Origin: SpSt-501 sp037481615
GTDB taxonomy: Bacteria; Desulfobacterota; Desulfobacteria; Desulfobacterales; SpSt-501
Strand: one strand, 5' to 3'
NCBI GenBank assembly: GCA_037481615.1
Contig: JBBFLI010000012.1
Length of the DNA stretch: 64,000 bases
Position 1 is the first letter of the stretch, and the number at the start of each line of letters is the position of its first letter. Below, one piece after another: positions 16,440-24,837 of the stretch. A program made the translations under genes and the position numbers. The notes below the pieces were generated by a model. It searched no databases and was not told the DNA's origin. It was given only the letters and a program-made list of their open reading frames with translations.

Positions 16440-17546
16440 ATGAAAATCGACATCGAGGGGATCGTCAAGCGCTTCGGACAACTGGAGGCGGTCAGCGACA
16501 TCACGCTGCACATCGGCGAAGGCGAGCTCTTCACCCTGCTCGGCCCTTCGGGCTGCGGCAAGACCACGATCCTGCGCGTGGTCGGGGGGTTCCACCGCCC
16601 CGACCGCGGCCGGGTGCTCTTCGAGGGGAGAGATGTGACGGCGCTCCCCCCCTATGAGCGCAACATCGGGATGGTCTTCCAGAACTACGCGCTCTGGCCG
16701 CACATGCGCATCTTCGACAACATCGCCTACGGGCTGCGGCTGCGCAGGTTCTCCGCCGCCGAGATCCGCGAAAAGGTCGACCGGGCGCTCAGCCTGGTCA
16801 ACCTGCGCGGCCTCGAGCGGCGCTATCCGGGCGAGCTCTCCGGCGGCCAGCAGCAGCGCGTGGCGCTCGCCCGCGCGCTCGTGCTCAACCCCGATGCCCT
16901 GCTGCTCGACGAGCCCCTCTCCAACCTCGACGCCAAGATCCGTATCCAGGTCCGCGCCGAGATCCGCAAGCTGCAGAAGGAACTCGGCATCACGACCCTC
17001 TACGTGACCCATGACCAGGAAGAAGCCCTCACCCTCTCCGACCGCATCGCCGTCCTCAACCACGGCCGGCTGCAGCAGGTGGGCACCCCCCACGAACTCT
17101 ATGAAAAACCCCGCAACCCCTTCGTCGCCGACTTCATCGGCATCAACAACCTGATCCCGGGGAAGGTGGCGGCCCTGCGGGACGGGGGCCGCTGGGTGCG
17201 GGTGGAGAGCGCGGTCGGCCCGCTCGAGGGAACGGGGGACGAACGGCTCCACCCGGGCGCCCGCTGTGTCGTCTGCATCCGCCCCGAGTCGGCCCGCATC
17301 GGAGAGGAGGCCGGCGCGGGCGCCAACCGGCTCTCCGCCGTGGTGAGCTTTCCCTCCTACATCGGCAACACCGTGCGCTACGACGTGGACGTGAACGGGT
17401 TTCTGTTCAAGATCGACGTGCAGAACCCGCGCGGCAGCCGGGAACTGCCGCCGGGGGCCCCGGTCGTCGTGACCTTTCCCCCCGAGGCGACCCTCGTTCT
17501 GCCGGCCGAGGGGGAAGGCGACGGTGCGGCGGGGAGGGGGGCATGA
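16440..17546 (+). CDS. ABC transporter ATP-binding protein (368 aa)
   Basis: Full nucleotide-binding domain: Walker A LGPSGCGKTT (about 34-43), Q-loop MVFQNYALWPHM, signature LSGGQQQRVALARAL (about 136-150), Walker B ALLLDEPLSNLDA and the H-loop YVTHDQEEA. A C-terminal TOBE-type region (about 240-360) is typical of the Fe3+/polyamine/sugar importer ATPases. The last four bases overlap the permease start (ATGA), so translation is coupled. Confidence 0.94.
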   Translation: MKIDIEGIVKRFGQLEAVSDITLHIGEGELFTLLGPSGCGKTTILRVVGGFHRPDRGRVLFEGRDVTALPPYERNIGMVFQNYALWPHMRIFDNIAYGLRLRRFSAAEIREKVDRALSLVNLRGLERRYPGELSGGQQQRVALARALVLNPDALLLDEPLSNLDAKIRIQVRAEIRKLQKELGITTLYVTHDQEEALTLSDRIAVLNHGRLQQVGTPHELYEKPRNPFVADFIGINNLIPGKVAALRDGGRWVRVESAVGPLEGTGDERLHPGARCVVCIRPESARIGEEAGAGANRLSAVVSFPSYIGNTVRYDVDVNGFLFKIDVQNPRGSRELPPGAPVVVTFPPEATLVLPAEGEGDGAAGRGA

Positions 17547-19261
17547 GCTCGGCGGCGCAGGCGCAAACGGCTCCATCCGGGCTCACCGTGCGGCTCGGGC
17601 TCTCGCTCGGGGGGCTCCTGGGCTACGGCGCGATCTGGGCCTTCATGGCCCTTTTCCTGATCTACCCCCTGCTCCATCTCTTCTACGACGCCTTCACCAC
17701 GGATGCGGGCGAGCTGACGCTCGCCAACTTTCGGGATTTCTTCACCGACCGCTTTTACCTCCGGGCGCTCGGCAACTCGGTGCTGCTCGGGCTGGGCACG
17801 GTCGTCACGACCTCGCTCATCGGGGTCACCTTCGCCTTTCTCCTGCTGCGCTGCGAATTCCCGGGGCGCCGCTTGTTCTCCTACCTCTCCATCGTGCCGA
17901 TGATCATGCCCCCGCTGGTCGGCGTCATGGGATTCGTCTTCATCCTGGGGCGGGCGGGAACCGTGAACATCCTGCTCATGGACTTTCTCGGCTTCAGCCG
18001 ACCGATCAACTTCATGTACGGCATCCACGGCATCCTGATCGTCGAGACCCTGCACCTCTTCCCCCTGATGACCCTCAGCATCGTGGACGCCATGGGCAAG
18101 ATCTCGCCCTCGCTCGACGAAGCGGCGGAAAGTGTCGGCGCGCGCGGCTTCCGCAAGTTCTGGGACATCACCTTCCCGCTCACCACCCCGGGGTACGTCT
18201 CGGGGGCGCTCCTCGTCTTCATCTGGACCTTCGCCGACTTCGCCACCCCGCTGGTCGTGGGGGTCGACGACCTGCTCGCCTCCCAGGCCTATCTGAACAT
18301 CGTGCAGTTCGTCGACCGGCGCCTTTTCAAGATGGGCATCGTGATCTCGGCCATCATGGTGCTGCTCGCCATCCTGTTCTTGATCGTGGCCAAGAAATAC
18401 GTCTCGATCAAAGATTACAGTTCGCTTTCCTACTCGGTGATCGAGCGCAAGACGCTTTCCCCCCCCGCCAAGGCGGGCGTGGTCTGTTTCCTCGGTCTGA
18501 TCCTGATCCTCGCCTTCATCCCCTACCTGGGGATCGCCCTCGATGCCTTCGGCAAGGGCTGGGCGCTGACCCCCTTCCCGGTCCAGTACACGCTGCAGTA
18601 CTTCGAGCGCGTGGCCTTCGAGACGCCGAAATTCATCCTGAACAGCCTGCTCTATGCGGGCATCTCGGTCCTGATCTGCATCGCGGTCGGGGTCCCGATC
18701 GCCTGGGTCGGGGCTCGCACCCGCCTGCCGGGACGCGAAGTCCTCGACTCCCTCACCACCCTCATCCTCGCCCTGCCCGGGACGGGGATCGGGATCGCCT
18801 ACATGCGCGCCTTCCGGGAACCCTTGCCCGGGATCGAGACGGCCTTCATCGGCCTGTGGGTGGTGATCCCCGTCGTCCTCGGCGTGCGCCGCCTGCCTTA
18901 TACCGTGCGCGGCACCTACGCCTCGCTCCAGGTCGTCCACCGCTCCTACGAGGAGGCGGGCGAAAGCGTCGGGGCCAGGCGGGCGCGGACCTTTCGCGAC
19001 ATCACGCTGCCGCTCATCTGGAAGGGCGTCCTGGTGGGATCGCTCTACTCCTTCATCCTCGCGCTGCAGGAGGCCTCGGCGACCCTGCTGCTCGTCGTGC
19101 CGGGGCACGAGATGATGACGGTGGGGATTTTCAACTTCTACATCGGGGGATCGGTGAACGAGGCGGCGGCCCTCGGCTTCATTCTCATCCTGCTCGGCGC
19201 GGCCTGCCTGCTGATCATCAACCGGCTCGCCGGAACGCGCATGGGGGGGGTTTTCGGCTGA
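17543..19261 (+). CDS. ABC transporter permease, double-domain (572 aa)
   Basis: Two MetI-type permease domains fused in one chain, about 12 transmembrane segments. Each half carries an EAA loop: EAAESVGARGFRKFWDITFP (about 193-212) and EEAGESVGARRARTFRDITL (about 471-490). The fused form is typical of FbpB/AfuB iron and aminoethylphosphonate importers and means one gene supplies both halves of the channel. The ATG at 17543 overlaps the ATPase stop. Confidence 0.93.
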   Translation: MSSAAQAQTAPSGLTVRLGLSLGGLLGYGAIWAFMALFLIYPLLHLFYDAFTTDAGELTLANFRDFFTDRFYLRALGNSVLLGLGTVVTTSLIGVTFAFLLLRCEFPGRRLFSYLSIVPMIMPPLVGVMGFVFILGRAGTVNILLMDFLGFSRPINFMYGIHGILIVETLHLFPLMTLSIVDAMGKISPSLDEAAESVGARGFRKFWDITFPLTTPGYVSGALLVFIWTFADFATPLVVGVDDLLASQAYLNIVQFVDRRLFKMGIVISAIMVLLAILFLIVAKKYVSIKDYSSLSYSVIERKTLSPPAKAGVVCFLGLILILAFIPYLGIALDAFGKGWALTPFPVQYTLQYFERVAFETPKFILNSLLYAGISVLICIAVGVPIAWVGARTRLPGREVLDSLTTLILALPGTGIGIAYMRAFREPLPGIETAFIGLWVVIPVVLGVRRLPYTVRGTYASLQVVHRSYEEAGESVGARRARTFRDITLPLIWKGVLVGSLYSFILALQEASATLLLVVPGHEMMTVGIFNFYIGGSVNEAAALGFILILLGAACLLIINRLAGTRMGGVFG

Positions 19262-19283
19262 CGGCCGGGAATCGGGCCGAAAC

Positions 19284-19320
19284 GAAAGGCCCCCCGGCCG
19301 AGGTGACCGGGGGGCCTTTC
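19284..19320. terminator. Bidirectional terminator between the ABC permease and cold-shock genes
   Basis: A 14-base perfect stem, GAAAGGCCCCCCGG (19284-19297) and its complement (19307-19320), with a 9-base loop. The stem ends in short A/T runs on both sides, so it can stop transcription from both convergent genes. Confidence 0.8.
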
Positions 19321-19343
19321 CCGCTGTGCGGCGATCGAGTGGA

Positions 19344-19547
19344 TCAGCCGACCGTCGTGACGTTCACCGCCGCCGGGCCTTTTTTGCCCTGCGTGATGTC
19401 GAACGTGACACGGTCGCCGTCTTTCAGGGTCTTGAAGCCGGATCCCGCGATGCCGGTGTGATGGACGAAGACGTCCTGGCCGTCTTCCGACTGGATGAAG
19501 CCGTAGCCTTTTTTGTCGTTGAACCACTTCACCGTTCCGTTGGCCAT
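19344..19547 (-). CDS. Cold-shock protein, CspA family (67 aa)
   Basis: Single cold-shock domain of the usual length. The RNA-binding motifs are RNP1 KGYGFI (13-18) and RNP2 DVFVHH (25-30), after the standard opening MANGTVKWFN. Binds single-stranded RNA and DNA as an RNA chaperone. The ATG at 19547 follows GGAGGG. The gene is monocistronic, with a predicted long leader upstream and a strong terminator downstream; the leader suggests post-transcriptional temperature control as for cspA, but that is inference. Confidence 0.96.
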   Translation of the reverse strand: MANGTVKWFNDKKGYGFIQSEDGQDVFVHHTGIAGSGFKTLKDGDRVTFDITQGKKGPAAVNVTTVG

Positions 19548-19666
19548 CGATGCACCCTCCTTTCCTGAAATTCTCATCGTCTCCTCCTTCAGGGTGCCGC
19601 CTTGGAACGGATGCCCCGCAAGTCGAAAGGGCCCTCTGCGCGAGAAGGCTTTCGATGATTGATTCC

Positions 19667-19696
19667 AATATAGCGCACCCCCGCGGTGGAAATCAA
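19667..19696 (-). promoter_or_regulatory. Promoter of the cold-shock gene with long leader
   Basis: Read leftward: TTGATT (19696-19691), 18-base spacer, TATATT (19672-19667). Transcription would begin near 19660, giving a 5' leader of about 110 bases before the ATG at 19547. Confidence 0.6.
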
Positions 19697-19731
19697 GCCG
19701 CGGCGGGAAAATCCTGCAAAGGGGTCTTGCC

Positions 19732-20493
19732 ATGCCGCCGCTCCCCCAGCGTTTCCGGGCCATCATCTCTTCCGACTGGAGCGAGTGCCTCTCGCCCACG
19801 GGTCCGTTCGACTTCATCGCCTTCCATTCCCCCGAGCTTTTCCCGCGCTGCGAGGAGATCTTCCGCAGCTACACCGGAAACCGCATCACGCTGGGCGAGG
19901 CCTGCGAGCGGCTCCGCGCCCTCCTGCCGGGGCCGGTCCGGGAGGAGGCGATGGATGCCTACCTCGAGAGGGGCTTCGCCGTCTACCGCGGCGTCCCCGA
20001 GCTGATCGCCTGGTGCCTCGAGCGCGGCATCCTCTTCATGATCAACACGACGGCGATGATCGGCTATTTCCAGCGGGTCCTCGCCACGCGGCGGCTCCCG
20101 CCCCTTCCCGCCCTTTCGGCGAACGCTTTTCTGCGCTACCCCCCCTCCCCCACGGATCCCGGGATCCTCTATGAGCTGCGGGAGACCAGCGACAAGGCCG
20201 TTTCCACGGAGGAAACCGCGCGCCGCCTCGGCATCCCCCCGCGCCGCGTGGTCGTCATCGGCGACAGCGGGGGAGACGGACCCCACTTCGCATGGGCGCA
20301 CCGCGCCGGCGCCTTCACCATCGGCAGCATGACCAAGGATTCCCTCTCCCGCTACTGCGCCGAGCGGGGGGTGCCGATCGGATACCGCTTCGGGGTGAGC
20401 TACGCCGCAGGCGAGGCCCGGGACCCGGCGCGCGAGGAGCGGTTCGACTTCATGGATCTCGTCCCCGTGTTGCGCGATGTTCTCGAGCTTTAG
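19732..20493 (+). CDS. HAD-like hydrolase with atypical nucleophile motif (253 aa)
   Basis: Overall HAD layout: an N-terminal motif ISSDWSECLSP (12-22), a helical cap, MINTTAM as motif II and VVVIGDSGGDGPHF as motif IV (about 173-186). The nucleophile Asp15 is present but the second acid of the usual DxD is Ser17, so general acid-base catalysis as in ordinary phosphatases is doubtful; DxS-type or dehalogenase-like chemistry, or loss of activity, are alternatives. AAAGGGG precedes the ATG. It is divergent from the cold-shock gene and lies downstream of the ABC importer. Substrate unknown. Confidence 0.7.
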   Translation: MPPLPQRFRAIISSDWSECLSPTGPFDFIAFHSPELFPRCEEIFRSYTGNRITLGEACERLRALLPGPVREEAMDAYLERGFAVYRGVPELIAWCLERGILFMINTTAMIGYFQRVLATRRLPPLPALSANAFLRYPPSPTDPGILYELRETSDKAVSTEETARRLGIPPRRVVVIGDSGGDGPHFAWAHRAGAFTIGSMTKDSLSRYCAERGVPIGYRFGVSYAAGEARDPAREERFDFMDLVPVLRDVLEL

Positions 20494-20514
20494 ACCCCGG
20501 GGCGGGCCGGAGCG

Positions 20515-21462
20515 TCAGGAACGGGTCGAAGCCGGCCGGAGCCGGAACCACAGCGTGAGCAGATAGACCACCGCCATCGCCGCCGCCAGCCGCGGCAGCC
20601 AGGCATACAGGGGGCTCACGACGAAGGGCAGAAAGAGCAGCGGATCCTCGATCATGGAGTGGTTGATTCCGATCGAGAGCTGAAGCTTCTGCACCTCCTC
20701 GGCGCTCAGATCGAGCTCGCGCGATTGCTCCACGATCAGCGCCCCGCCGTAGGCGAGGCCGAAGAGCGCGCCGGTGAGCCAGAGCACGGCCGCGCGACGG
20801 TCCAGGCCGAGGAAGGCGAGCAGGGGCCCGAAGACGGCCACGAAAAAGCCGATCCAGGCGAAGGCCTTCATGAATTCGATCAGGATCATGATGCCGAGCA
20901 GGATGGCGAACACCTTGAGGCACAGGCCCAGGGTCTCCAACCCCCAGTGGCCGAGAAAAGCGGCGAAGCCCGCCCGCGCCGCCATGACCGCGGGGCCGCC
21001 TTCACCCCCAAAAGCGGAAGGGGCGGGATCCAACCACCAGGCGAGCAACAGGCTCGTCACCACGGCGGCCGCGAGCCGCACGGCGGTCGCCTTCCAGAAG
21101 GAAATCCCGGAGCGGGCCTGGATCAATCCTTCCTGGGGCAGGTTGTGGGCGATCAGGACGAACACGGCGACGACCGTCATCTGCTCGGCCGTCAGCGGCA
21201 GGACCGCCATGGCCGCCAGGCAGCCGTAGACCCCCGCCGTGAGCCCGATCAGGATGGGCAAGGCGGCGGCCGCGGGCAGCCGCAGGATCCCCATCGCGGG
21301 CTGCAGCATGAAATCGAGGGCCGCAAGCCACCCGCTCCAATCCAGAAGGGCCGTGGCCAACGAAATGGGCAGCCAGATCTTGAGGAGCCAGAGGTAGGCC
21401 GAAACCCCCTTGCGCAGGCCCTCCCCGAGCGTCCGCCCCACTTTGTGCCGCAGGGTTTCCAT
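20515..21462 (-). CDS. Nucleoside-recognition (Gate) domain membrane protein (315 aa)
   Basis: Seven to eight hydrophobic segments with two Gate-like halves; the first includes LPILIGLTAGVYGCLAAMAV and IAHNLPQEGLIQARSGISFW, the second LGIMILIEFMKAFAWIGFF. This matches the nucleoside-recognition/SpmA-like family, membrane proteins of poorly known function related to nucleoside and possibly ion transporters. The start at 21462 (METLRHKV) is preferred because the upstream extension is Arg-rich; the ribosome site is weak. It stands alone on this strand. Confidence 0.72.
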   Translation of the reverse strand: METLRHKVGRTLGEGLRKGVSAYLWLLKIWLPISLATALLDWSGWLAALDFMLQPAMGILRLPAAAALPILIGLTAGVYGCLAAMAVLPLTAEQMTVVAVFVLIAHNLPQEGLIQARSGISFWKATAVRLAAAVVTSLLLAWWLDPAPSAFGGEGGPAVMAARAGFAAFLGHWGLETLGLCLKVFAILLGIMILIEFMKAFAWIGFFVAVFGPLLAFLGLDRRAAVLWLTGALFGLAYGGALIVEQSRELDLSAEEVQKLQLSIGINHSMIEDPLLFLPFVVSPLYAWLPRLAAAMAVVYLLTLWFRLRPASTRS

Positions 21463-21635
21463 GATTTTCCGTTCCCGGCAAAAAAACACCGCCTCCCTGG
21501 AGCATCGGGGAGCGCGGCGGGCTCTGCGGGCCATTAGCCCGAATCGGCCGCCGATGCAATCGTTTCCATGGCTCTTGTCATTTTTCCCTCAAGCCCCGGC
21601 CCTCTCCGGACGAAAACCGATGAGGGGAAACGGCC

Positions 21636-22772
21636 GTGAATTCTCAACTCCTTCGCCACATCCTCCGGGGAGAGATCCGCATCGACTCGCCGGAAGCCCT
21701 CGCCTGCCTGCTCGCGGAGGCCCCCGGCTGCCCCGAGCTGCTGAAGATGCATGCCCGCCTGCTCGCAGCGCACGAGCGCCCGGGGGAAGCCCGCGCGCGT
21801 TATCGGGAAGCGGCCGGCCGTTTCCTTGCGGAAGGACGGATCCTCGCCGCCTGGTCGGCCGAGCTGTCCGCCTGGCGCCTCGGGCGGCCTTCCGCCGGGG
21901 AGCTGGCCGCATTCCAGGGCGAGATCGACCGCTCGCCGCCGGGCGGCGGGCCCGCAGACGCCTTCCTGCGGTCCCTCGCCCGCCGCGAACGCCTGGCCGT
22001 CCTCGCCTGCTGCCGCCGAAGCCGCGTGCCCGCCGGGGAAATCCTCCTGCGACCGGGCGCGCCGCCGGAAGATCTCCACCTTGTCGTCGAAGGCACGCTG
22101 CGCGAGTCGCGTTACGAAACGGTCGAGGAAAAACCCCGCCGTCGCCGGCCCCCGTCCCGCACGCTGCGGGAGGGGGATGCGTTCGGTGATGTCTATCCTT
22201 TTCAGGAGCGGCGGCCCTCCTCCAGCCTCGTCGAGGCGGTCGGCCCGGCCGAGATTCTCGCGATCCCCCGCGGGCGCCTGATGCGGGCCTGCCGCCGTCA
22301 CCCGGCCGTGGAACGCGGGCTGGTGCGGCTCTGCGGCTTGCGCTCGGATATGCAGCGCCCCGCCGGGGAAGAAGGGATCCGCCGGGGGGACCGCTACCGC
22401 ATCCCCGTCCCCATGCGGGTGGAAGTCGCAACCGACGGGCTGGGCCGGGGGACGCTTCGCCTGGAAGGCCTCTCCCACGACCTCTCGGTCTCCGGCGTTT
22501 CCTTCGTTCCGGAAACCGACGGCCTGCCGCCCCCCCCTGCGGACCCCTCGGCTTGCGACCCCCTGGTCGGCCGCCGGGTCAAGGCCGCTCTCCATGGGCC
22601 GGGGGTGGCCCTGGAAATCGCCGGTCGCATCGTCCGGCGGCGCACCCTGCTCCACGGGGGCCGCCGCCGCAGCTCGCTCGCCATTGAGTTCGAGGAACTC
22701 CCCCCGCACCTGCGAGGGCTTCTCTTCGCCTTCGCCGGAAGCCTGGCCGCCGCAAAACCCAAAACCCCTTGA
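21636..22772 (+). CDS. Cyclic-nucleotide-binding plus PilZ domain protein (378 aa)
   Basis: Three parts: an N-terminal helical region (about 1-110, TPR-like ARLLAAHERPGEARARYREA), a cNMP-binding/Crp-like beta barrel (about 118-225; GEILLRPGAPPEDLHLVVEG and LREGDAFGDV), and a C-terminal PilZ domain (about 248-370). The PilZ c-di-GMP signature is complete: RRGDRYRIP (RxxxR) and DLSVSGVSF (DxSxxG). No DNA-binding domain or membrane segment is seen. It may combine cAMP-type and c-di-GMP-type inputs; the cNMP pocket lacks a clear phosphate-binding Arg in the expected loop, so nucleotide binding there is uncertain. Confidence 0.82.
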   Translation: MNSQLLRHILRGEIRIDSPEALACLLAEAPGCPELLKMHARLLAAHERPGEARARYREAAGRFLAEGRILAAWSAELSAWRLGRPSAGELAAFQGEIDRSPPGGGPADAFLRSLARRERLAVLACCRRSRVPAGEILLRPGAPPEDLHLVVEGTLRESRYETVEEKPRRRRPPSRTLREGDAFGDVYPFQERRPSSSLVEAVGPAEILAIPRGRLMRACRRHPAVERGLVRLCGLRSDMQRPAGEEGIRRGDRYRIPVPMRVEVATDGLGRGTLRLEGLSHDLSVSGVSFVPETDGLPPPPADPSACDPLVGRRVKAALHGPGVALEIAGRIVRRRTLLHGGRRRSSLAIEFEELPPHLRGLLFAFAGSLAAAKPKTP

Positions 22773-22844
22773 CCGCGGGTCCGCGGCAGTCGGGGGAACC
22801 CCGCCGGGTGGCCATCCCGGCCGGCATCTGCTACAGACGCCGGC

Positions 22845-23774
22845 ATGGACGAGTTGGTCGCGATCTCCCTGATCGGGGAGGTTCTCCTGCCCGGCGCCCT
22901 TGCAGTCCGCTTGTTGCGCTGCCCGGGCGCCCGGGGGGCGCATCTCGCGGCCTGTGCGGCTTACGGCGGGATGCTGTGGACGGTGGGCGTCTGGCAGCTC
23001 TTCCCGCGCAGCCTGCTGGTCCTCTGGGGTCTGCTTCAGGCCGGGGCCGCCATCCTCTCCCGGCGACGCCCCGAGCAGCCACCCGGAGTCGGAAGGGCAA
23101 GCCTTCGGCCGCACCCGGCCACGCTGTCCAGTCTGCTCATCGCCGTCGTCTCGACCGCCGTTTTCCTGTTCGCCCGTTTCGCCCCGGCGCCGCCGGAGGC
23201 GGAAACGGTGGACCTCGATTCCCCTCTTCGCGGCGGGACCTTCCGCGTCGTCCACGGAGGCTTCTCCATTCTGATCAATCCCCACCTCAAGACGCTGTCG
23301 TCGGAAGCGCTTGCGCCTCACCGGGGCCAGGCCTACGCCCTCGACATCGTGCGCGTCGATCCCCTGGGACGCCGGGCCCGCGGATTGCGGCCGGGCGACC
23401 CGCGGGACTATTTCATCTTCTGGCTGCCGGTCTTCGCCCCCTGCGGGGGGACCGTGATCGCCAGCCGCAGCGGAATGCCCGACCGGTCCCCCCCCCGGAT
23501 GGACCCGGATCCCCCGGAGGGGAATTTCGTGCGCCTCGATTGCGGCGGATTCGAGGTCGTGGTAGCGCATCTCGCCCAATCGAGCCCGAGCGTCGCCCCG
23601 GGGGACCGGGTCGCCGCCGGCGCCTTTTTAGGGCGGGTGGGCAACTCGGGGATGTCGCTCGAGCCCCATCTCCACCTGCATGCCGAACGACGCGAGGAAG
23701 GCGGCAGCCGTCCCGTGGCGGTGCGCATCGGTGGGCGCCGCCTGGTCCGAAACGACCTGTTCAGTCCACAATGA
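22845..23774 (+). CDS. Membrane-anchored M23-family metallopeptidase (309 aa)
   Basis: N-terminal hydrophobic segments (about 5-70 and 92-108), then a periplasmic peptidase M23/lysostaphin-type domain (about 130-300). The C-terminal zinc motif is PHLHLHA after GNSGMSLE (about 267-282). The first zinc site, normally HxxxD, appears as RGQAYALDIV, with the His of the metal pair not in its usual place, so activity may be altered. Expected role is cleavage of peptidoglycan cross-bridges, or wall binding if inactive. It overlaps the convergent lytic transglycosylase gene by 14 bases. Confidence 0.78.
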   Translation: MDELVAISLIGEVLLPGALAVRLLRCPGARGAHLAACAAYGGMLWTVGVWQLFPRSLLVLWGLLQAGAAILSRRRPEQPPGVGRASLRPHPATLSSLLIAVVSTAVFLFARFAPAPPEAETVDLDSPLRGGTFRVVHGGFSILINPHLKTLSSEALAPHRGQAYALDIVRVDPLGRRARGLRPGDPRDYFIFWLPVFAPCGGTVIASRSGMPDRSPPRMDPDPPEGNFVRLDCGGFEVVVAHLAQSSPSVAPGDRVAAGAFLGRVGNSGMSLEPHLHLHAERREEGGSRPVAVRIGGRRLVRNDLFSPQ

Positions 23775-24492
23775 CCGGGAATCCCGCGGGAGAGGACGGG
23801 GCGGAGGAAAGGGTGAGGGGAAAGTCGAAATCGAGCCGATCCTCTTTGATCAGGCGATAATACTGCAGGACCTTCTCGATGTAGGCGCGCGTTTCGGGAA
23901 ACGGCGGAACGCCCTTGTGCCGGATCACGGCCTGTTCGCCGGCGTTGTAGGCGGCAAGGGCGAGACGGAGATCCCCCCCAAAACGATCGAGGAGGTCGCG
24001 CAAGTAGCGGGTTCCGGCATCGATGTTTTCGGTGGGGTCGAAGGCGTCGCTCACCTCGTAGGCCGAGGCCGTGACCGGCATGAGCTGCATCAGGCCGCGG
24101 GCCCCTTTTTTGGATTTCGCCCGCGGGTCGAAGCGCGACTCGGCCATGATGATCGCCAGAATCAGTTCCACTTCCACATGGTACCGCCCGGCCGCCTCGT
24201 GAACGGCCCGGTCAAAGGGCAGAAGATCGGGTTCGGGCTTCGGTTCATAGGCGAAAAGGAAAGGTTGATCCCTGCCGGCCGGATCTTCGCGGTCGAGGAA
24301 ACCCGCGCCGGGCCGCTCCCGGCTTGCCGTGGAGTCCGGGTATCCGCCGCCTTGCTCTGCACCCCTTCTTTCGTTGGGGAAGTGAATGTCGCTCACGGAA
24401 ATGGCAAGCCCCAACAACACGGCCACCAGCCAAGGGAAAAATTTCTCCTTGAGTCTGCGGGTTGAACCGCCTTCTTGCTGCCCGTAGACCAT
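23761..24492 (-). CDS. Lytic transglycosylase, SLT domain, membrane-anchored (243 aa)
   Basis: A single N-terminal membrane segment (about 19-33), a flexible linker, then an SLT/goose-lysozyme-like domain (about 93-225). Catalytic Glu118 sits in IIMAESRFDPRAKSKKGARG and is followed by LMQLMP and LALAAYNAGE, all hallmarks of family 1 lytic transglycosylases, which cleave the glycan strand to 1,6-anhydromuropeptides. ATG at 24492 with GAGGAG eight bases upstream. A 9-base perfect hairpin lies just before that site. Convergent with an M23 peptidase gene. Confidence 0.92.
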   Translation of the reverse strand: MVYGQQEGGSTRRLKEKFFPWLVAVLLGLAISVSDIHFPNERRGAEQGGGYPDSTASRERPGAGFLDREDPAGRDQPFLFAYEPKPEPDLLPFDRAVHEAAGRYHVEVELILAIIMAESRFDPRAKSKKGARGLMQLMPVTASAYEVSDAFDPTENIDAGTRYLRDLLDRFGGDLRLALAAYNAGEQAVIRHKGVPPFPETRAYIEKVLQYYRLIKEDRLDFDFPLTLSSAPSSPAGFPVIVD

Positions 24493-24837
24493 CGTTTCAC
24501 TCCTCTTCAGGGGGAAAAGCATCTCTTTTCCCCATGATTCCGCACAGCCCCTCGGCCAAAAGACGAAGCAAGAATCATGCAGGCCCCAGGATGAATTAAT
24601 GATAAATGATTTCAGGATATTGGATTTATCAAAAACCTGCGGGGGCGGAGGCGCTCTTACCTCTGCAACCGAGGTCTGAGAAAAAAAATACTGACTCGAC
24701 CGGGAGGGGCGGGCTCAAGACAGGGGCTCATGGGGCGGATACTAATTGAACGAGGAGACTCTGGCAAGGGTTTTTGCTTTTTTCCCCGTCGCCGAAAATT
24801 TTTCCGGATCGATCCTTGCGTCGTCCGGGGAGAGGCC
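24493..24837. other. Divergent intergenic region, locally AT-rich
   Basis: About 345 bases between the leftward lytic transglycosylase and the rightward PilZ gene. An AT-rich island at about 24590-24635 probably holds promoter elements for one or both genes, but no pair of hexamers is convincing. A perfect hairpin at 24511-24533 is listed separately. No RNA gene was recognised. Confidence 0.5.
24511..24533 (-). promoter_or_regulatory. Leader hairpin before the lytic transglycosylase ribosome site
   Basis: A 9-base perfect stem, GGGGAAAAG (24511-24519) with CTTTTCCCC (24525-24533), loop of five. On the leftward transcript it ends just before the GAGGAG site. There is no T-run, so translational or stability control is more likely than termination. 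Confidence 0.45.

Noticed and set aside
22845..23774. Considering the M23 protein as a pseudogene because its first zinc motif is unusual
   Set aside because: The frame is intact, the second zinc motif (HLHLH) is complete and membrane anchors are present; a divergent but real gene is the simpler reading.
24761..24777. Possible sigma-54 promoter TGGCAAGGGTTTTTGC before the PilZ gene
   Set aside because: The GG and GC elements are 11 bases apart instead of 10, a spacing that sigma-54 does not tolerate.
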